From: Arthrobacter sp. FW306-2-2C-D06B
Lineage (GTDB): Bacteria; Actinomycetota; Actinomycetes; Actinomycetales; Micrococcaceae
NCBI RefSeq assembly: GCF_021789175.1
Contig: NZ_CP084560.1
Span: forward strand, 620,001-684,000
Length of the DNA: 64,000 nt
Direction of reading: 5' to 3'
Shown: positions 41,606 through 50,591 of the stretch, in pieces
How the letters are laid out: each line of letters begins with the position of its first letter
Numbering within the stretch: the first letter of the stretch is position 1
Position numbers and translations under genes: made by a program
The notes under the pieces: model-generated
Told to the model about the DNA's origin: nothing
The model's database searches: none
What the model saw: only the letters and a program-made list of their open reading frames with translations

Positions 41606-42754
41606 CTATTGCTGAATCAGGCTGCTCGCCATGGACTCGACGGCCAACAGCGGTGCCACGTTGGTCGTGGTGATCCGCACCCGCGCCTTGTTGATGGCAT
41701 CCATGCGCGCCAAGGTGATCTCTGGCGTGGAGCCGGCCGCGTAGGCCTCCAGTTCACTCCTGAGTTCAACGTTGACCAACTCGACGGCGTTCCCCAGCTG
41801 AATGACCAGGACGTCCCGGTAGAAGGACAGCAAATCGGTCAGCGTGCGGTCCAGGGAATCGGTGATGGATCGCTTGGCACGGCGCTTCTGGTCGTCCTCG
41901 AGCTGTCTGACCTGGCCGCGCATCGACGGCGGCATGGTGCCCGACTCCGGAGCGCCCAGGCTCGCGAGCAGGGCGACCTTCTCGGCGGCATCGCGTTCGT
42001 CGTTGGAGCTGTTGGCCTCATCGGTTGCGATCTTGACCAGCTTTTCGGCCATCATCACGGCAGCAGTGACGCCCCGCAGGCCCAGCGGGAAACGGACAGT
42101 CTCCATCCGGCGTTCCCTGGCTTCCGGATCGCGGGCCAGCCGACGCGCAATTCCGATGTGGCTTTGGGCCGCGCGGGCGGCCCTGTCCGCAATGGCGGGG
42201 TCGATGCCGTCGCGCTTCACCAGCAGGGCGGCGACGTCAGCGGCCGGCGGAATCCGGAGGCTCACCGGGCGGCAACGCGAGCGGATGGTGACCAGCACAT
42301 CCGCGGGCGACGGCGCGCACAGCATCCAGATGGTGCGGGGCGTCGGTTCTTCAATGGCCTTGAGGAGCACGTTGGTGGTGCGTTCGGCCATGCGATCCGC
42401 GTCCTCCACCACGATGATGCGCCAACGTCCGGTCGCCGGCCGGTCGCCGGCCTTGGACACCAATTGGCGGGCTTCGTCGATGGTGATGGTGACCTTCTCC
42501 GTGCGGACAAAGGTCACGTCGGAATGGGTCTCGCCCAGGATGGTCCGGCACGATGCGCATTCGCCGCAGCCGCGAAGTGCGACGTCGTCCTGTTCGCAGT
42601 TCAATGCCGCGGCGAATGCCTTGGCCGCGTTGGAACGACCTGAACCCGGAGGACCGGTGAACAACCATGCGTGCGTGAGGCCTTCGCCTTGGGCGGCGGC
42701 GCGCAATTGTGCGACGACGGGGGCCTGGCCCTGGAGCTCATCCCAGACGCTCAT
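41606..42754 (-). CDS. holB: DNA polymerase III subunit delta'
   Basis: A 382-residue clamp-loader subunit. The N-terminus 'MSVWDELQGQAPVVAQL' is the conserved start. The P-loop is 'FTGPPGSGRSNAAKAFAAAL', and the zinc module is the Cys set in 'CGECASC' with the upstream Cys. The SRC-like motif appears as 'IRSRCRPVSLRIP'. Delta' helps open the sliding clamp during replication. The start ATG overlaps the tmk stop (ATGA), the usual tmk-holB coupling. Confidence 0.94.
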   Translation of the reverse strand: MSVWDELQGQAPVVAQLRAAAQGEGLTHAWLFTGPPGSGRSNAAKAFAAALNCEQDDVALRGCGECASCRTILGETHSDVTFVRTEKVTITIDEARQLVSKAGDRPATGRWRIIVVEDADRMAERTTNVLLKAIEEPTPRTIWMLCAPSPADVLVTIRSRCRPVSLRIPPAADVAALLVKRDGIDPAIADRAARAAQSHIGIARRLARDPEARERRMETVRFPLGLRGVTAAVMMAEKLVKIATDEANSSNDERDAAEKVALLASLGAPESGTMPPSMRGQVRQLEDDQKRRAKRSITDSLDRTLTDLLSFYRDVLVIQLGNAVELVNVELRSELEAYAAGSTPEITLARMDAINKARVRITTTNVAPLLAVESMASSLIQQ

Positions 42755-43431
42755 GTGCGGCCCCCGAGCAAGTCCTGCACACGCCGGAGGATCTGCGCGG
42801 CGAGGTTTTCGACGGCGTCCTTGGCGGGCAACACGAGGTACGTCTCCGGGCGGGCCTCGGCCAACTCCAGGAACGCCGCACGGATGCGGGCATGAAAATC
42901 GTCCGGTTCCGACTCGAGCCGGTCCTCGGCAGCGTCTCCGGCAGTTCTGCGGTCCCGCCCATCGCCCGGGTGGACGTCCAGGAGCACTGTCAGGTCCGGC
43001 TCGAGGCCTTCGGTGGCCCATTCGTTGAGCCGCCTGACGTCCACGGTCCCGAGGTCCCTGCCGGCACCCTGGTAAGCGACGGAGGAATCGATATAGCGGT
43101 CCGTGATCACCACAGAACCCTGCGCCAAGGCCGGGCGGATGACCTGGCTTGCGTGGGCGGCCCGGGATGCGGCGAACATCAGGGCTTCGGTCCGGGGGTC
43201 GATAGTGCCGTGGCCGTGGTCCAGCACCAAGGAACGCAGCTTCTCGCCGATCGGCGTGCCCCCGGGCTCGCGGGTGCGCAGCACCGAAAAGCCGAGGGAC
43301 TCAAGCGACTCAGCCAGGCGGGCGGCCTGCGTGGACTTGCCGGCTCCATCCCCGCCCTCGAAGGCGATGAAGAGTCCTGGACGCTGGTCGGGTGTGGGGC
43401 CCTGGTCCTGCTTGAGGCGCTGCGTAGTCAC
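42751..43431 (-). CDS. tmk: Thymidylate kinase
   Basis: A 226-residue dTMP kinase. P-loop 'FEGGDGAGKSTQAARL', the dTMP-binding 'REPGGTPIGEKLR', 'FAASRAAH' and 'ITDRYIDSSVAYQGAGR' are all present. GTG 43431 was chosen because TACGCT lies seven bases upstream (leaderless type) and this matches the usual N-terminal length; the open frame continues far upstream only because GC-rich antisense sequence lacks stops. Confidence 0.94.
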   Translation of the reverse strand: MTTQRLKQDQGPTPDQRPGLFIAFEGGDGAGKSTQAARLAESLESLGFSVLRTREPGGTPIGEKLRSLVLDHGHGTIDPRTEALMFAASRAAHASQVIRPALAQGSVVITDRYIDSSVAYQGAGRDLGTVDVRRLNEWATEGLEPDLTVLLDVHPGDGRDRRTAGDAAEDRLESEPDDFHARIRAAFLELAEARPETYLVLPAKDAVENLAAQILRRVQDLLGGRT

Positions 43432-43438
43432 GGATCTA

Positions 43439-43444
43439 AGCGTA
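43439..43444 (-). promoter_or_regulatory. -10 box of tmk-holB
   Basis: TACGCT on the minus strand, seven bases before GTG 43431. Confidence 0.4.
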
Positions 43445-43557
43445 CAGAGGAACTCCGACACTGCCCGACGACGGCGCTCGCCCACCTGCGCGGGACCGAA
43501 CCTGCCGCGCGGCGAGACGTAGCCGTAACACCTTTCCAGCCCCCGCTCCCCGCGCCG

Positions 43558-43563
43558 TAGGCT
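43558..43563 (+). promoter_or_regulatory. -10 box (TAGGCT) of the transsulfuration gene
   Basis: TAGGCT is followed by six bases and ATG 43570; leaderless type. Confidence 0.5.
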
Positions 43564-43569
43564 GGGGCA

Positions 43570-44754
43570 ATGAGTCTTTCCCGAGAACATACCGCAGATC
43601 TGTCCCCTGACACTGTGGTGGTGGCGGCAGGCCGTCCCGAACGAAGCCATGACCAGCCCGTCAACCCGCCCATCGTTCTGTCCTCCACGTATTTCGGCAC
43701 AGGGGCATTGAGCGACGGCGACCGCGGCTACGGACGCTATGCGAACCCCACGTGGGATCCGTTCGAGGAAGCACTGGCCCAGCTGGAAGGAGCCGAGCTG
43801 CCCGGTTTGCTCTATGCCTCGGGCTTGGCCGCAGTGAGTTCCGCGTTGTCGCTCGTGCCTGCCGGCGGTGTCCTGGTCATGCCCACGCACAGCTACGCAG
43901 GATCGCTCGTCATGGCCACCGAACTCGCGGCCAAGGGCATCCTTGAACTGCGGACCGTTGATATCGCGGACACCGACGCTGTCAAGGCGCAGCTCGCCCC
44001 CGCCGATGGAATACCCGCCAGCATGCTGTGGATTGAAAGCCCCACCAACCCCATGCTCGGCATCGCCGACGTACGGGCACTGGCCGCCGCCGCCCATGAA
44101 GCCGGCGCCATCGTGGTCACCGACAACACCTTCTCCACGCCGCTCGTTCAGCAGCCCCTCAGCCTGGGCTCCGACGTCGTGCTCCATTCGGTGACCAAAT
44201 ACCTGGCTGGACACTCCGACGTCGTACTCGGCGCCTTGGTGACCTCGAATGCGGAACTGCGCGCCGAACTCCTTCACCACCGGATCATCCACGGCGGCAT
44301 CGCGGGCCCCTTCGAGGCGTGGCTCGCGCTCCGTGGCCTGCGCACGCTGGCACTCCGGATCGAGCGTTCGCAAGCATCTGCCGCCACGTTGGCCGAGCGG
44401 CTGAGTACCCACCCGCGCGTCGAGTCCATCCGCTTCCCGGGTCTGCCGGATGATCCCGGCCATGAACGGGCCAAGTCCCAGATGAAGGGCTTCGGCTCCA
44501 TCCTGTGCATCCAGCTGGCCGGAGACGGAACCCGCAGCGGTGCCGACGCAGCAGATGAACTGGTTCGCGCATTGCGGTTGTGGATCCCCGCGACGTCGCT
44601 GGGCGGGGTCGAATCCCTCATCGAACGCCGACGCCGGCACACCGCCGAACCGCTCAGCGTGCCGGACAACCTGATCAGGATGAGCGTCGGGATCGAGAAC
44701 GTCGAAGACCTCTGGGCGGATTTGGAGCAAGCGCTCAAGTCGCTTGACCGCTAG
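43570..44754 (+). CDS. Cystathionine gamma-synthase/lyase-type PLP enzyme
   Basis: A 394-residue member of the Cys/Met metabolism PLP-dependent family. The Schiff-base Lys lies in '[14 protein letters not shown]', phosphate-cup residues in '[12 protein letters not shown]', and '[14 protein letters not shown]' and '[14 protein letters not shown]' are typical of the fold. '[14 protein letters not shown]' is the C-terminal family signature. It acts in transsulfuration or methionine synthesis; CGS, CGL and methionine gamma-lyase cannot be told apart safely here. Divergent from tmk. Confidence 0.88.
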   Translation: MSLSREHTADLSPDTVVVAAGRPERSHDQPVNPPIVLSSTYFGTGALSDGDRGYGRYANPTWDPFEEALAQLEGAELPGLLYASGLAAVSSALSLVPAGGVLVMPTHSYAGSLVMATELAAKGILELRTVDIADTDAVKAQLAPADGIPASMLWIESPTNPMLGIADVRALAAAAHEAGAIVVTDNTFSTPLVQQPLSLGSDVVLHSVTKYLAGHSDVVLGALVTSNAELRAELLHHRIIHGGIAGPFEAWLALRGLRTLALRIERSQASAATLAERLSTHPRVESIRFPGLPDDPGHERAKSQMKGFGSILCIQLAGDGTRSGADAADELVRALRLWIPATSLGGVESLIERRRRHTAEPLSVPDNLIRMSVGIENVEDLWADLEQALKSLDR

Positions 44755-44757
44755 GCT
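44752..44757 (+). promoter_or_regulatory. -10 box (TAGGCT) of the DUF2516 gene
   Basis: TAGGCT overlaps the TAG stop of the upstream gene and lies seven bases before GTG 44765. Confidence 0.5.
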
Positions 44758-44764
44758 TGTGGGC

Positions 44765-45103
44765 GTGGACGGAAAAATTTTGATTTCAAACATCCAGAAT
44801 GGGATTTGGTTCATTCTGGGACTGGTTGCCTTCGCTTTGGAGCTGTGGGCGCTGGTCGATTGCCTGCGCCACAAACCCTCGTCGTTTGAAGCGGCATCCA
44901 AGCGCACCAAGACCTTCTGGCTGGCCCTGACCGGCGTCGCTGCAGTGATTGGCGGCCTTTCCCTCCTCGGTGGCGGCAGTGGCTTCGGCATCTTTGGCAT
45001 CGCAGCCGTCACGGCAGCGTGTGTCTATTTGGCGGACGTCCGTCCCGCAGTGAAGGAAATCGGGAACAGCGGCCGGAACCAGGGGCCGTACGGTCCCTGG
45101 TGA
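44765..45103 (+). CDS. DUF2516 family membrane protein
   Basis: A 112-residue membrane protein with three hydrophobic segments ('NGIWFILGLVAFALELWALV', 'LALTGVAAVIGGLSLLGG', 'FGIFGIAAVTAACVYLADV') and a C-terminal 'ADVRPAVKEI', the DUF2516 pattern found throughout actinobacteria. GTG 44765 was chosen from the leaderless -10 box; an upstream TTG at 44744 would overlap the preceding gene. Function unknown. Confidence 0.85.
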   Translation: MDGKILISNIQNGIWFILGLVAFALELWALVDCLRHKPSSFEAASKRTKTFWLALTGVAAVIGGLSLLGGGSGFGIFGIAAVTAACVYLADVRPAVKEIGNSGRNQGPYGPW

Positions 45104-45110
45104 CGGTGAG

Positions 45111-45926
45111 CTAAGCCGGGGCCACCGCCGACCAGTCGACGGTAAGTTCCCCCAAGCGCCAGCGCGACGTTCCGTCCTGAAGGGGCCAACCGGCGTCGCG
45201 CATTGACTGGCACATAGCGGTCCACCGTTGCTTGCTGCCAAAAGACGCGAGCGGTGCGGCTTCCAACCAGGCCTGGTCCAGCGCATTCAGGAAACCATGA
45301 ATGCGTTCGCCCGGGATATTTCGGTGGATGAGTGCCTTCGGCAGGCGTTCGGCCACGTCGGAGGGAAGTTCGAAACCGCCGAAGCGCATAGACAGGCTCA
45401 GGCTCAAGGGCCCGTCCGGATCCAACGCAACCCACGTCACCCTGCGGCCGATTTCGTCACACGTGCCGTCGATGAACAATCCCTGCGGAGCCAGCCGCGA
45501 CTGCACCAGCGCCCAGATCCCGGCCACATCCGACTCCTCATATTGCCGCAGCACGTTGAAGGCCCGCACCAGCACGGGATTGCCTGGAACAGGAACCTCG
45601 AAACCGCCCACGTGGAAGCTGAGCCCGGGCTTTTCCAGGGATTTCGCGACCCGGACGCGCTCGGGTTCGATCTCGATCCCGCACACTCGGACGTCGGGGC
45701 GGACTGCCTGCAGCCTTTCGAAGAGTTCGACGGCGGTGGCCGGGGAAGCGCCGTAGCCCAGGTCCACTACCAAGGGGTCGACGGCCGAGCGCAGCCGCCA
45801 AGCCTGTGGGCCCGCCAGCCAGCGGTCCAGACGACGCATGCGGTTGGGATTGGTGGTGCCCCTGGTGACGTTGCCGACGGGTTTGCCGCGCCTTCCCTGC
45901 ACCCGCTCCGCCTTTTGCACCACCAT
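45111..45926 (-). CDS. Class I SAM-dependent methyltransferase-like protein
   Basis: A 271-residue protein with a glycine-rich SAM-binding loop 'LVVDLGYGASPATAVELFER' and a following acidic position 'VCGIEIEPERV', as expected for a Rossmann methyltransferase. The basic N-terminus contains 'RGTTNPNRMRRLDRWLAG', a conserved start of this actinobacterial group. The substrate is unknown. It converges on the DUF2516 gene with seven bases between stops. Confidence 0.78.
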   Translation of the reverse strand: MVVQKAERVQGRRGKPVGNVTRGTTNPNRMRRLDRWLAGPQAWRLRSAVDPLVVDLGYGASPATAVELFERLQAVRPDVRVCGIEIEPERVRVAKSLEKPGLSFHVGGFEVPVPGNPVLVRAFNVLRQYEESDVAGIWALVQSRLAPQGLFIDGTCDEIGRRVTWVALDPDGPLSLSLSMRFGGFELPSDVAERLPKALIHRNIPGERIHGFLNALDQAWLEAAPLASFGSKQRWTAMCQSMRDAGWPLQDGTSRWRLGELTVDWSAVAPA

Positions 45927-45937
45927 CCCACTTTATC

Positions 45938-46006
45938 CTCCAACGCGGGGTCACTTACGGCCCATCCGGCGCCCAAACACCGGCGCTAAGTGACCCCGCG
46001 TTGGAG
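45938..46006. repeat. Intergenic palindromic element with perfect 20-bp arms, CACTTA type
   Basis: Left arm 45938-45957 and right arm 45987-46006 are exact reverse complements (CTCCAACGCGGGGTCACTTA). The 29-base centre holds CGGCCCATCCGGCGCCCAAA. It lies between divergent genes, so it is not simply a terminator. Confidence 0.9.
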
Positions 46007-46039
46007 CGTAACGCCCGGCAACAGCAGGGAATGATCGCT

Positions 46040-46045
46040 TAGGAT
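46040..46045 (+). promoter_or_regulatory. -10 box of gpmA
   Basis: TAGGAT, seven bases before ATG 46053; leaderless type. Confidence 0.5.
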
Positions 46046-46052
46046 GAAAACC

Positions 46053-46799
46053 ATGACTTACAAGCTGATTCTGCTGCGCCACGGCCACAGCGACTGGAAC
46101 GCCAAGAACCTGTTCACCGGCTGGGTGGACGTCGACCTGAACGACCAAGGCCGCGAGGAAGCAGCGCGCGGCGGAGAGCTCCTGGTCGAGAACAACGTTC
46201 TCCCGGATATCCTGTACACGTCCTTGCTCAAGCGGGCCATCAACACCGCGAACATTTCCCTCGACAAGGCCGACCGCGGCTGGATCCCGGTCAAGCGCGA
46301 CTGGCGCCTCAACGAGCGTCACTACGGCGCGCTGCAGGGCAAGGACAAAGCCCAGACCCTGGCCGAATTCGGCGAAGCGCAGTTCATGGAATGGCGCCGC
46401 AGCTACGACACCCCGCCGCCCGCCCTTTCCGATGACAGCGAGTTCTCCCAGGTCAACGACGTGCGCTACGCGGGCCTCGGCGACGCCCTGCCGCGCACCG
46501 AGTGCCTCAAGGACGTCCTCGTGCGTCTCCTGCCGTACTGGGAATCCGACATCAAGGAAGACCTCAAGGCTGGCAAGACAGTCCTGGTCACGGCCCACGG
46601 CAACTCCCTGCGCGCCCTCGTGAAGCACCTCGACGGCATCAGCGACGAAGACATCACCGGTCTGAACATCCCCACAGGCATCCCGTTGGTCTACGACCTG
46701 GACGAGAACTTCCAGCCGATCAACCCCGGCGGAACCTACCTCGATCCCGAGGCCGCGGCAGAGTCCATCAAGGCTGTAGCCGCCCAGGGCAAGAAATAG
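46053..46799 (+). CDS. gpmA: 2,3-bisphosphoglycerate-dependent phosphoglycerate mutase
   Basis: A 248-residue glycolytic enzyme interconverting 3- and 2-phosphoglycerate. '[20 protein letters not shown]' carries the phosphohistidine RHG motif, '[10 protein letters not shown]' the active-site Glu/Arg region and '[11 protein letters not shown]' the second catalytic His. ATG 46053 rather than 46044 is supported by the leaderless -10 box, which overlaps 46044. gpmA beside senX3-regX3 is the standard actinobacterial order. Confidence 0.95.
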   Translation: MTYKLILLRHGHSDWNAKNLFTGWVDVDLNDQGREEAARGGELLVENNVLPDILYTSLLKRAINTANISLDKADRGWIPVKRDWRLNERHYGALQGKDKAQTLAEFGEAQFMEWRRSYDTPPPALSDDSEFSQVNDVRYAGLGDALPRTECLKDVLVRLLPYWESDIKEDLKAGKTVLVTAHGNSLRALVKHLDGISDEDITGLNIPTGIPLVYDLDENFQPINPGGTYLDPEAAAESIKAVAAQGKK

Positions 46800-46810
46800 G
46801 TCTTTGAGGG

Positions 46811-46860
46811 AACGACGGCGGCCGGCCCACCTCGCAAGGTGGGCCGGCCGCCGTCGTTGT
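46811..46860. terminator. Strong bidirectional terminator between gpmA and phoU
   Basis: Arms of 22 bp (46811-46832 and 46837-46858) with a 4-base loop, GACGGCGGCCGGCCCACCT and complement, followed by TGTTTGT. It serves two convergent genes. Confidence 0.85.
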
Positions 46861-46873
46861 TTGTAAAGACTGG

Positions 46874-47527
46874 CTAGAAGCCTTCCGGCTGCCATTCACC
46901 GGTGACCAGATAGGTCACCTTGCGGGCAACCGAGACGCCGTGGTCGGCGAAGCGCTCGAAGTAGCGGCTGGCGAGGGCCACATCCACGGTGGTGGCGGCG
47001 GTCTCGGCCCACGCGGGATCGGCGATCGCCCTGAAGACGCTCAGGTGCAGATCGTCAACCCGGATGTTGAGCTTGAGGATGTCCCGGGCAACTTCCAGGT
47101 CGCGGGACTCCAGAAGCAGGGTGACCTTCTGGACGATTTCGAGGTCGAGGCGGGCCATGTCCTTGAACGTTGCCGTCAGCTGCTCGGGGATGACCGTGGC
47201 CGGGTAGCGCAAACGGGCCAGCTGGGCCACGTGCCGGGCGAGGTCACCCATGCGTTCCAGGGACGCGCTCATCCGCAGGGAACCGACAATCATCCGGAGA
47301 TCGCTTGCCACGGGACCCTGGAGCGCGAGGATATCGATGGCCCGTTCGTCGAGGCCGTTCTGCAGGAAATCGATCCGGGCATCGGCGGCAATGACATCCT
47401 GGGCAAGATCTACGTCGGCACCTTCGAATGCGGTGGTCGCGTTCTGGATCGCCTCAGTGACCAGTTTTGAGATCTCGATGAGGTCCTCACCGACCTGGAT
47501 GAGCTCCTCCTGAAAAACCTTGCGCAC
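46874..47527 (-). CDS. phoU: Phosphate signalling complex protein PhoU
   Basis: A 217-residue helical metal-binding regulator that links phosphate transport to the SenX3 kinase. The two PhoU repeats begin 'VFQEELIQVGEDLIEISKLV' and 'FKDMARLDLEIVQKVTLLL', with metal-site segments 'DARIDFLQNGLDERAID' and 'RYFERFADHGVSVARKV'. GTG 47527 was chosen because AGGAGAGG lies about eight bases upstream. It is divergent from senX3-regX3. Confidence 0.93.
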   Translation of the reverse strand: MRKVFQEELIQVGEDLIEISKLVTEAIQNATTAFEGADVDLAQDVIAADARIDFLQNGLDERAIDILALQGPVASDLRMIVGSLRMSASLERMGDLARHVAQLARLRYPATVIPEQLTATFKDMARLDLEIVQKVTLLLESRDLEVARDILKLNIRVDDLHLSVFRAIADPAWAETAATTVDVALASRYFERFADHGVSVARKVTYLVTGEWQPEGF

Positions 47528-47643
47528 GGTGGCGTCCTCTCCTTGGAAATCTCCTCCGCACCCTTCTGGCGGCGCGAAAATTATCACAGCTAACTACGGT
47601 CCAACTAGCAAGGGTGGCAGTGGTCAATGAACGATTGCGCACC

Positions 47644-47665
47644 TTTAGGTGAACGTTAGCTGAAT
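47644..47665. promoter_or_regulatory. PHO-box-like direct repeat (RegX3/PhoP site)
   Basis: The minus strand reads ATTCAGCTAAC-GTTCACCTAAA, two 11-base units of the GTTCAYYTRNN type bound by actinobacterial PhoP/RegX3 response regulators. It sits between phoU and senX3, where autoregulation is expected. Confidence 0.55.
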
Positions 47666-47712
47666 CGGGGCGGTTTGGTGACCGTTCCATATTTTGCAGT
47701 GTTTTGAGCGCA

Positions 47713-47718
47713 TAAGCT
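47713..47718 (+). promoter_or_regulatory. -10 box of senX3-regX3
   Basis: TAAGCT, six bases before GTG 47725; leaderless type. Confidence 0.5.
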
Positions 47719-47724
47719 AGATCC

Positions 47725-48939
47725 GTGGATCCAGTGCTCATCGGTGTCATCGCAGGTCTAGTCGGCCTGTCGTGCGGCGTCTTTGGCGTGCTCGCGTTCA
47801 GGCTCAGCGAACGGCAGCGGAAGATCGTTGACCTAGACGTGACCGAGCCGCTGCTTCCGGAGGGAGCCGCGGAGGTGCTGTCCGTCGTCGGGCGCGCTTT
47901 CGTCGTGGTGGACGCGATCGACGGCGTGGTCCGGGCCAGTCCCGCGGCCTACGCATATGGCCTCGTGAGGGGCCACACCGTGGTGCACAAGCAGTTGCTG
48001 GACATGACCGCAAAGGTGCGGCGCGACGGCGTGATCCTGGAGAAGACTTTCGAGCTGCCCCGCGGTCCGTTGGGCAAGGGAACCATTGTGGTGCAGGTGC
48101 GGGCAGCCATGCTCGGATGGGAATATATCGTCCTGCTGGCCGATGACCGCACCGAAATTACCCGCACCGAAGAAATCCGGAACGACTTCGTGGCGAACGT
48201 CTCTCACGAACTCAAGACGCCGGTGGGCGCCATCTCCCTGCTGGCCGAAGCGCTCGAGGCAAGCCCCGACGACGAAGAAGCGGTGCGCCGCTTCGCGAAG
48301 CGCATGCACAAGGAATCGACACGGCTCGCCGCGCTGGTGCAGGACATCATCGAGCTGTCCCGGCTTCAGGGGGCCAATGTGGCACAGCAAGGGCACGCCG
48401 TGGATATCAATACGGTGATCGCCGAGGCCGTGGACCGGTCGCAGCTCCCGGCCGAGCTCAAGAACATCAAGATCGTGGTCGGCGGACGCTCGGAAACAAT
48501 GGTTTTCGGCGACCAGGACCTGTTGGTGACCGCCCTGCGGAACCTGATCGACAACGCCATTCGTTATTCGCCGGAGAACACCCGTGTGGGAGTGGGGGTC
48601 CGCGCCAAAGAGGGCGTGGTTGCCATTTCCGTCACAGACCAAGGTGAGGGTCTCAGCCCTGAGGACCAGGAACGCATCTTCGAACGCTTCTACCGCGTGG
48701 ATGCGGCGAGGTCCCGGCAGACCGGGGGAACGGGTTTGGGCCTGAGTATCGTCAAACACGTGGTGTCCAACCATGGCGGCGAGGTCACCGTCTGGTCCCA
48801 GCCCGGCCAAGGTTCTACTTTCACCATCCGCCTTCCGGAAATGGAAGGCCAGGAGGACGACGACGCCGGGGCGAAGCCCCGAAGCGTGATTCAATCGACG
48901 GGCGCTGTGCGCGCCCTAGAGCAAGGAGCTGGCGCTTGA
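47725..48939 (+). CDS. senX3: Phosphate-sensing sensor histidine kinase SenX3
   Basis: A 404-residue membrane kinase. An N-terminal membrane segment ('LIGVIAGLVGLSCGVFGVLA') is followed by a PAS-like region, the H-box 'FVANVSHELKTPVGAISLL' with the phosphorylated His, the N-box 'LRNLIDNAIRYSP', and G-boxes 'VTDQGEGLSPEDQ' and 'GGTGLGLSIVKHV'. It phosphorylates RegX3 under phosphate limitation. It overlaps regX3 by four bases (TTGA). Confidence 0.94.
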   Translation: MDPVLIGVIAGLVGLSCGVFGVLAFRLSERQRKIVDLDVTEPLLPEGAAEVLSVVGRAFVVVDAIDGVVRASPAAYAYGLVRGHTVVHKQLLDMTAKVRRDGVILEKTFELPRGPLGKGTIVVQVRAAMLGWEYIVLLADDRTEITRTEEIRNDFVANVSHELKTPVGAISLLAEALEASPDDEEAVRRFAKRMHKESTRLAALVQDIIELSRLQGANVAQQGHAVDINTVIAEAVDRSQLPAELKNIKIVVGGRSETMVFGDQDLLVTALRNLIDNAIRYSPENTRVGVGVRAKEGVVAISVTDQGEGLSPEDQERIFERFYRVDAARSRQTGGTGLGLSIVKHVVSNHGGEVTVWSQPGQGSTFTIRLPEMEGQEDDDAGAKPRSVIQSTGAVRALEQGAGA

Positions 48940-49616
48940 GCAGGATTCTGATCGTGGAGGACGAAGAGTCGTTCAGCGACCCTCTGTCCTACCTATTGGG
49001 CAAGGAAGGCTTCGATGTCCAGGTTGTGGACAACGGCAGCGACGCCTTGGTGGAGTTCGACCGCAACGGGGCCGACCTCGTGCTCCTGGACCTGCAGCTT
49101 CCGGGGACTCCCGGCACTGAGGTTTGCCGGCAACTGCGCCAACGTTCCAGCGTCCCCGTCATCATGTTGACGGCCAAGGACTCGGAAATCGACAAGGTAG
49201 TAGGACTGGAGCTTGGCGCGGACGATTACGTCACCAAGCCGTACTCCTCCAGGGAACTCGTCGCGCGCGTCCGTGCCGTGCTGCGCCGGCAGGGCGAGCC
49301 GGAGGAGCTCATCACATCCACCGTGCAGGCCGGCCCGGTAAGGATGGACATCGAGCGGCATGTGGTGAGCGTCAACGGCGAACAGGTATCGCTTCCACTG
49401 AAGGAGTTCGAACTCCTCGAGATGCTCCTTCGCAATTCGGGCCGTGTGCTCACCCGCGGGCAGTTGATCGACCGCGTCTGGGGTTCCGACTACGTGGGCG
49501 ATACCAAGACCCTGGATGTCCACGTGAAGCGCTTGCGCAGCAAGATCGAGCCGGACCCGTCGGTTCCCCGCTACCTCGTGACGGTTCGGGGCCTGGGCTA
49601 CAAGTTCGAGCCGTAA
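48936..49616 (+). CDS. regX3: Response regulator transcription factor RegX3
   Basis: A 226-residue OmpR/PhoB-family regulator. The receiver domain has the acidic pocket 'VEDEES', the phosphoacceptor Asp in 'VLLDLQLPG', Thr in 'VIMLTAKD' and Lys in 'YVTKPYS'. The C-terminal winged helix carries 'LLRNSGRVLTRGQLIDRVWG' and 'VDVHVKRLRSKIE'-type recognition helix residues ('LDVHVKRLRSKIEPD'). TTG start, coupled to senX3. A strong terminator follows. Confidence 0.95.
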   Translation: MSRILIVEDEESFSDPLSYLLGKEGFDVQVVDNGSDALVEFDRNGADLVLLDLQLPGTPGTEVCRQLRQRSSVPVIMLTAKDSEIDKVVGLELGADDYVTKPYSSRELVARVRAVLRRQGEPEELITSTVQAGPVRMDIERHVVSVNGEQVSLPLKEFELLEMLLRNSGRVLTRGQLIDRVWGSDYVGDTKTLDVHVKRLRSKIEPDPSVPRYLVTVRGLGYKFEP

Positions 49617-49627
49617 GAAGCTACAGC

Positions 49628-49663
49628 AAAAGGAAGGGCTCCCATCGGGAGCCCTTCCTTTTT
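49628..49663 (+). terminator. Intrinsic terminator of senX3-regX3
   Basis: Stem AAGGAAGGGCTCCC-ATC-GGGAGCCCTTCCTT ending in TTTTT. Confidence 0.9.
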
Positions 49664-49717
49664 GCCTTCGAGGAGCCGGCTTGTTTGCCGACAGGGGCGG
49701 CGCAGGCCGCCGGCCGC

Positions 49718-50311
49718 CTAGTGGCCGGTGGCGCTTGCGCTCGGCGTCGGGGTCGTGCTGCTTCCCGGCGTCGCGCTGCTTCCCGGCGTCGCGGAACCGC
49801 TGACCGAGGGGCTCGGAGAAGCGGAAACTGTGGGGAGGTACTTCGAGTATTCCTTCAAGGAAGCGTCCAGGACCGGGAACTGCACGGCACGGGAATCGGA
49901 GCCGGTCTTGATAGTCACGGAAACCATGGAACCCGGGGCTCCGCCGCTCGTGCTCAGAACCGCGGCGTCCGTGGTCTCGTTGAGGTAGGTCTGCGACTTG
50001 GCCTTGACCGGAATAGTCGTCTGTGACCCGCCGGCGCCACTGATGGTCAGGGTTGCATCGCTCGAGGAAGTGTTGAACACGGCACCAATGACGCGTCCCG
50101 GCTTGTTGGCATCCGTGGAGACGATGAGCATGTTGCGCAGCTGAAGCGAACCGAGGTCTTCCCTGACGCCGTCAGACGGAGAGTACTGCTCGTTGGTCTG
50201 CTGGGGGTTGATATAGCCACAGCCGGTCACGGACAAGAGACCGATGCTGATGGCGGCCGCCGCCATCGCCAGTTTGCCGCGCTGGACACGGTTCATCGCA
50301 GTAATGCGCAC
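49718..50311 (-). CDS. Hypothetical lipoprotein
   Basis: A 197-residue lipoprotein with lipobox 'LSVTGC' (Cys31), then 'GYINPQQTNEQYSPSDGVRE' typical of a conserved actinobacterial family of unknown function seen beside carD. The central domain is beta-rich ('LRNMLIVSTDAN', 'TIPVKAKSQTYLNE'); the C-terminus is a Ser/Thr/Pro/Ala tail with duplicated 'SATPGS'. GTG 50311 is favoured by GAGGAG at eight bases; ATG 50335 would place this site inside the gene. Confidence 0.8.
   Translation of the reverse strand: MRITAMNRVQRGKLAMAAAAISIGLLSVTGCGYINPQQTNEQYSPSDGVREDLGSLQLRNMLIVSTDANKPGRVIGAVFNTSSSDATLTISGAGGSQTTIPVKAKSQTYLNETTDAAVLSTSGGAPGSMVSVTIKTGSDSRAVQFPVLDASLKEYSKYLPTVSASPSPSVSGSATPGSSATPGSSTTPTPSASATGH
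49757..49792. repeat. Tandem 18-bp repeat inside the lipoprotein tail
   Basis: GCTGCTTCCCGGCGTCGC occurs twice in tandem, in frame, encoding the repeated SATPGS unit. Likely a slippage-variable spacer. Confidence 0.8.
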
Positions 50312-50591
50312 GACACGTACTCCTCTAAGAGTCATTGGAACACTTTTCAGCCATAGCCTATCGGCAAACTAGCAGGAACAAGGATTCCGATCACCATTGT
50401 GGCGGCCCTCCAGAAGGAGTAGGGTCATCCGGAACGCTGCGTCCAATGCACTTTTATGCCCTCCCGTCAAGAGGGTGCCGGAGGGCCGAAAAGGCCATTT
50501 TCCGCGTATTTACAGGGCTCAGGACCCCTTTCCGTGCCAATCGTATGCCTTAAGCGTGATAAACTGGTCTGCGGGAAAGGGGAAAGTCCAC

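Noticed and set aside
42751..45012. Very long minus-strand frame extending tmk by over 500 codons
   Set aside because: The extension is antisense to the transsulfuration gene and reads as GC-rich noise; thymidylate kinase starts at 43431.
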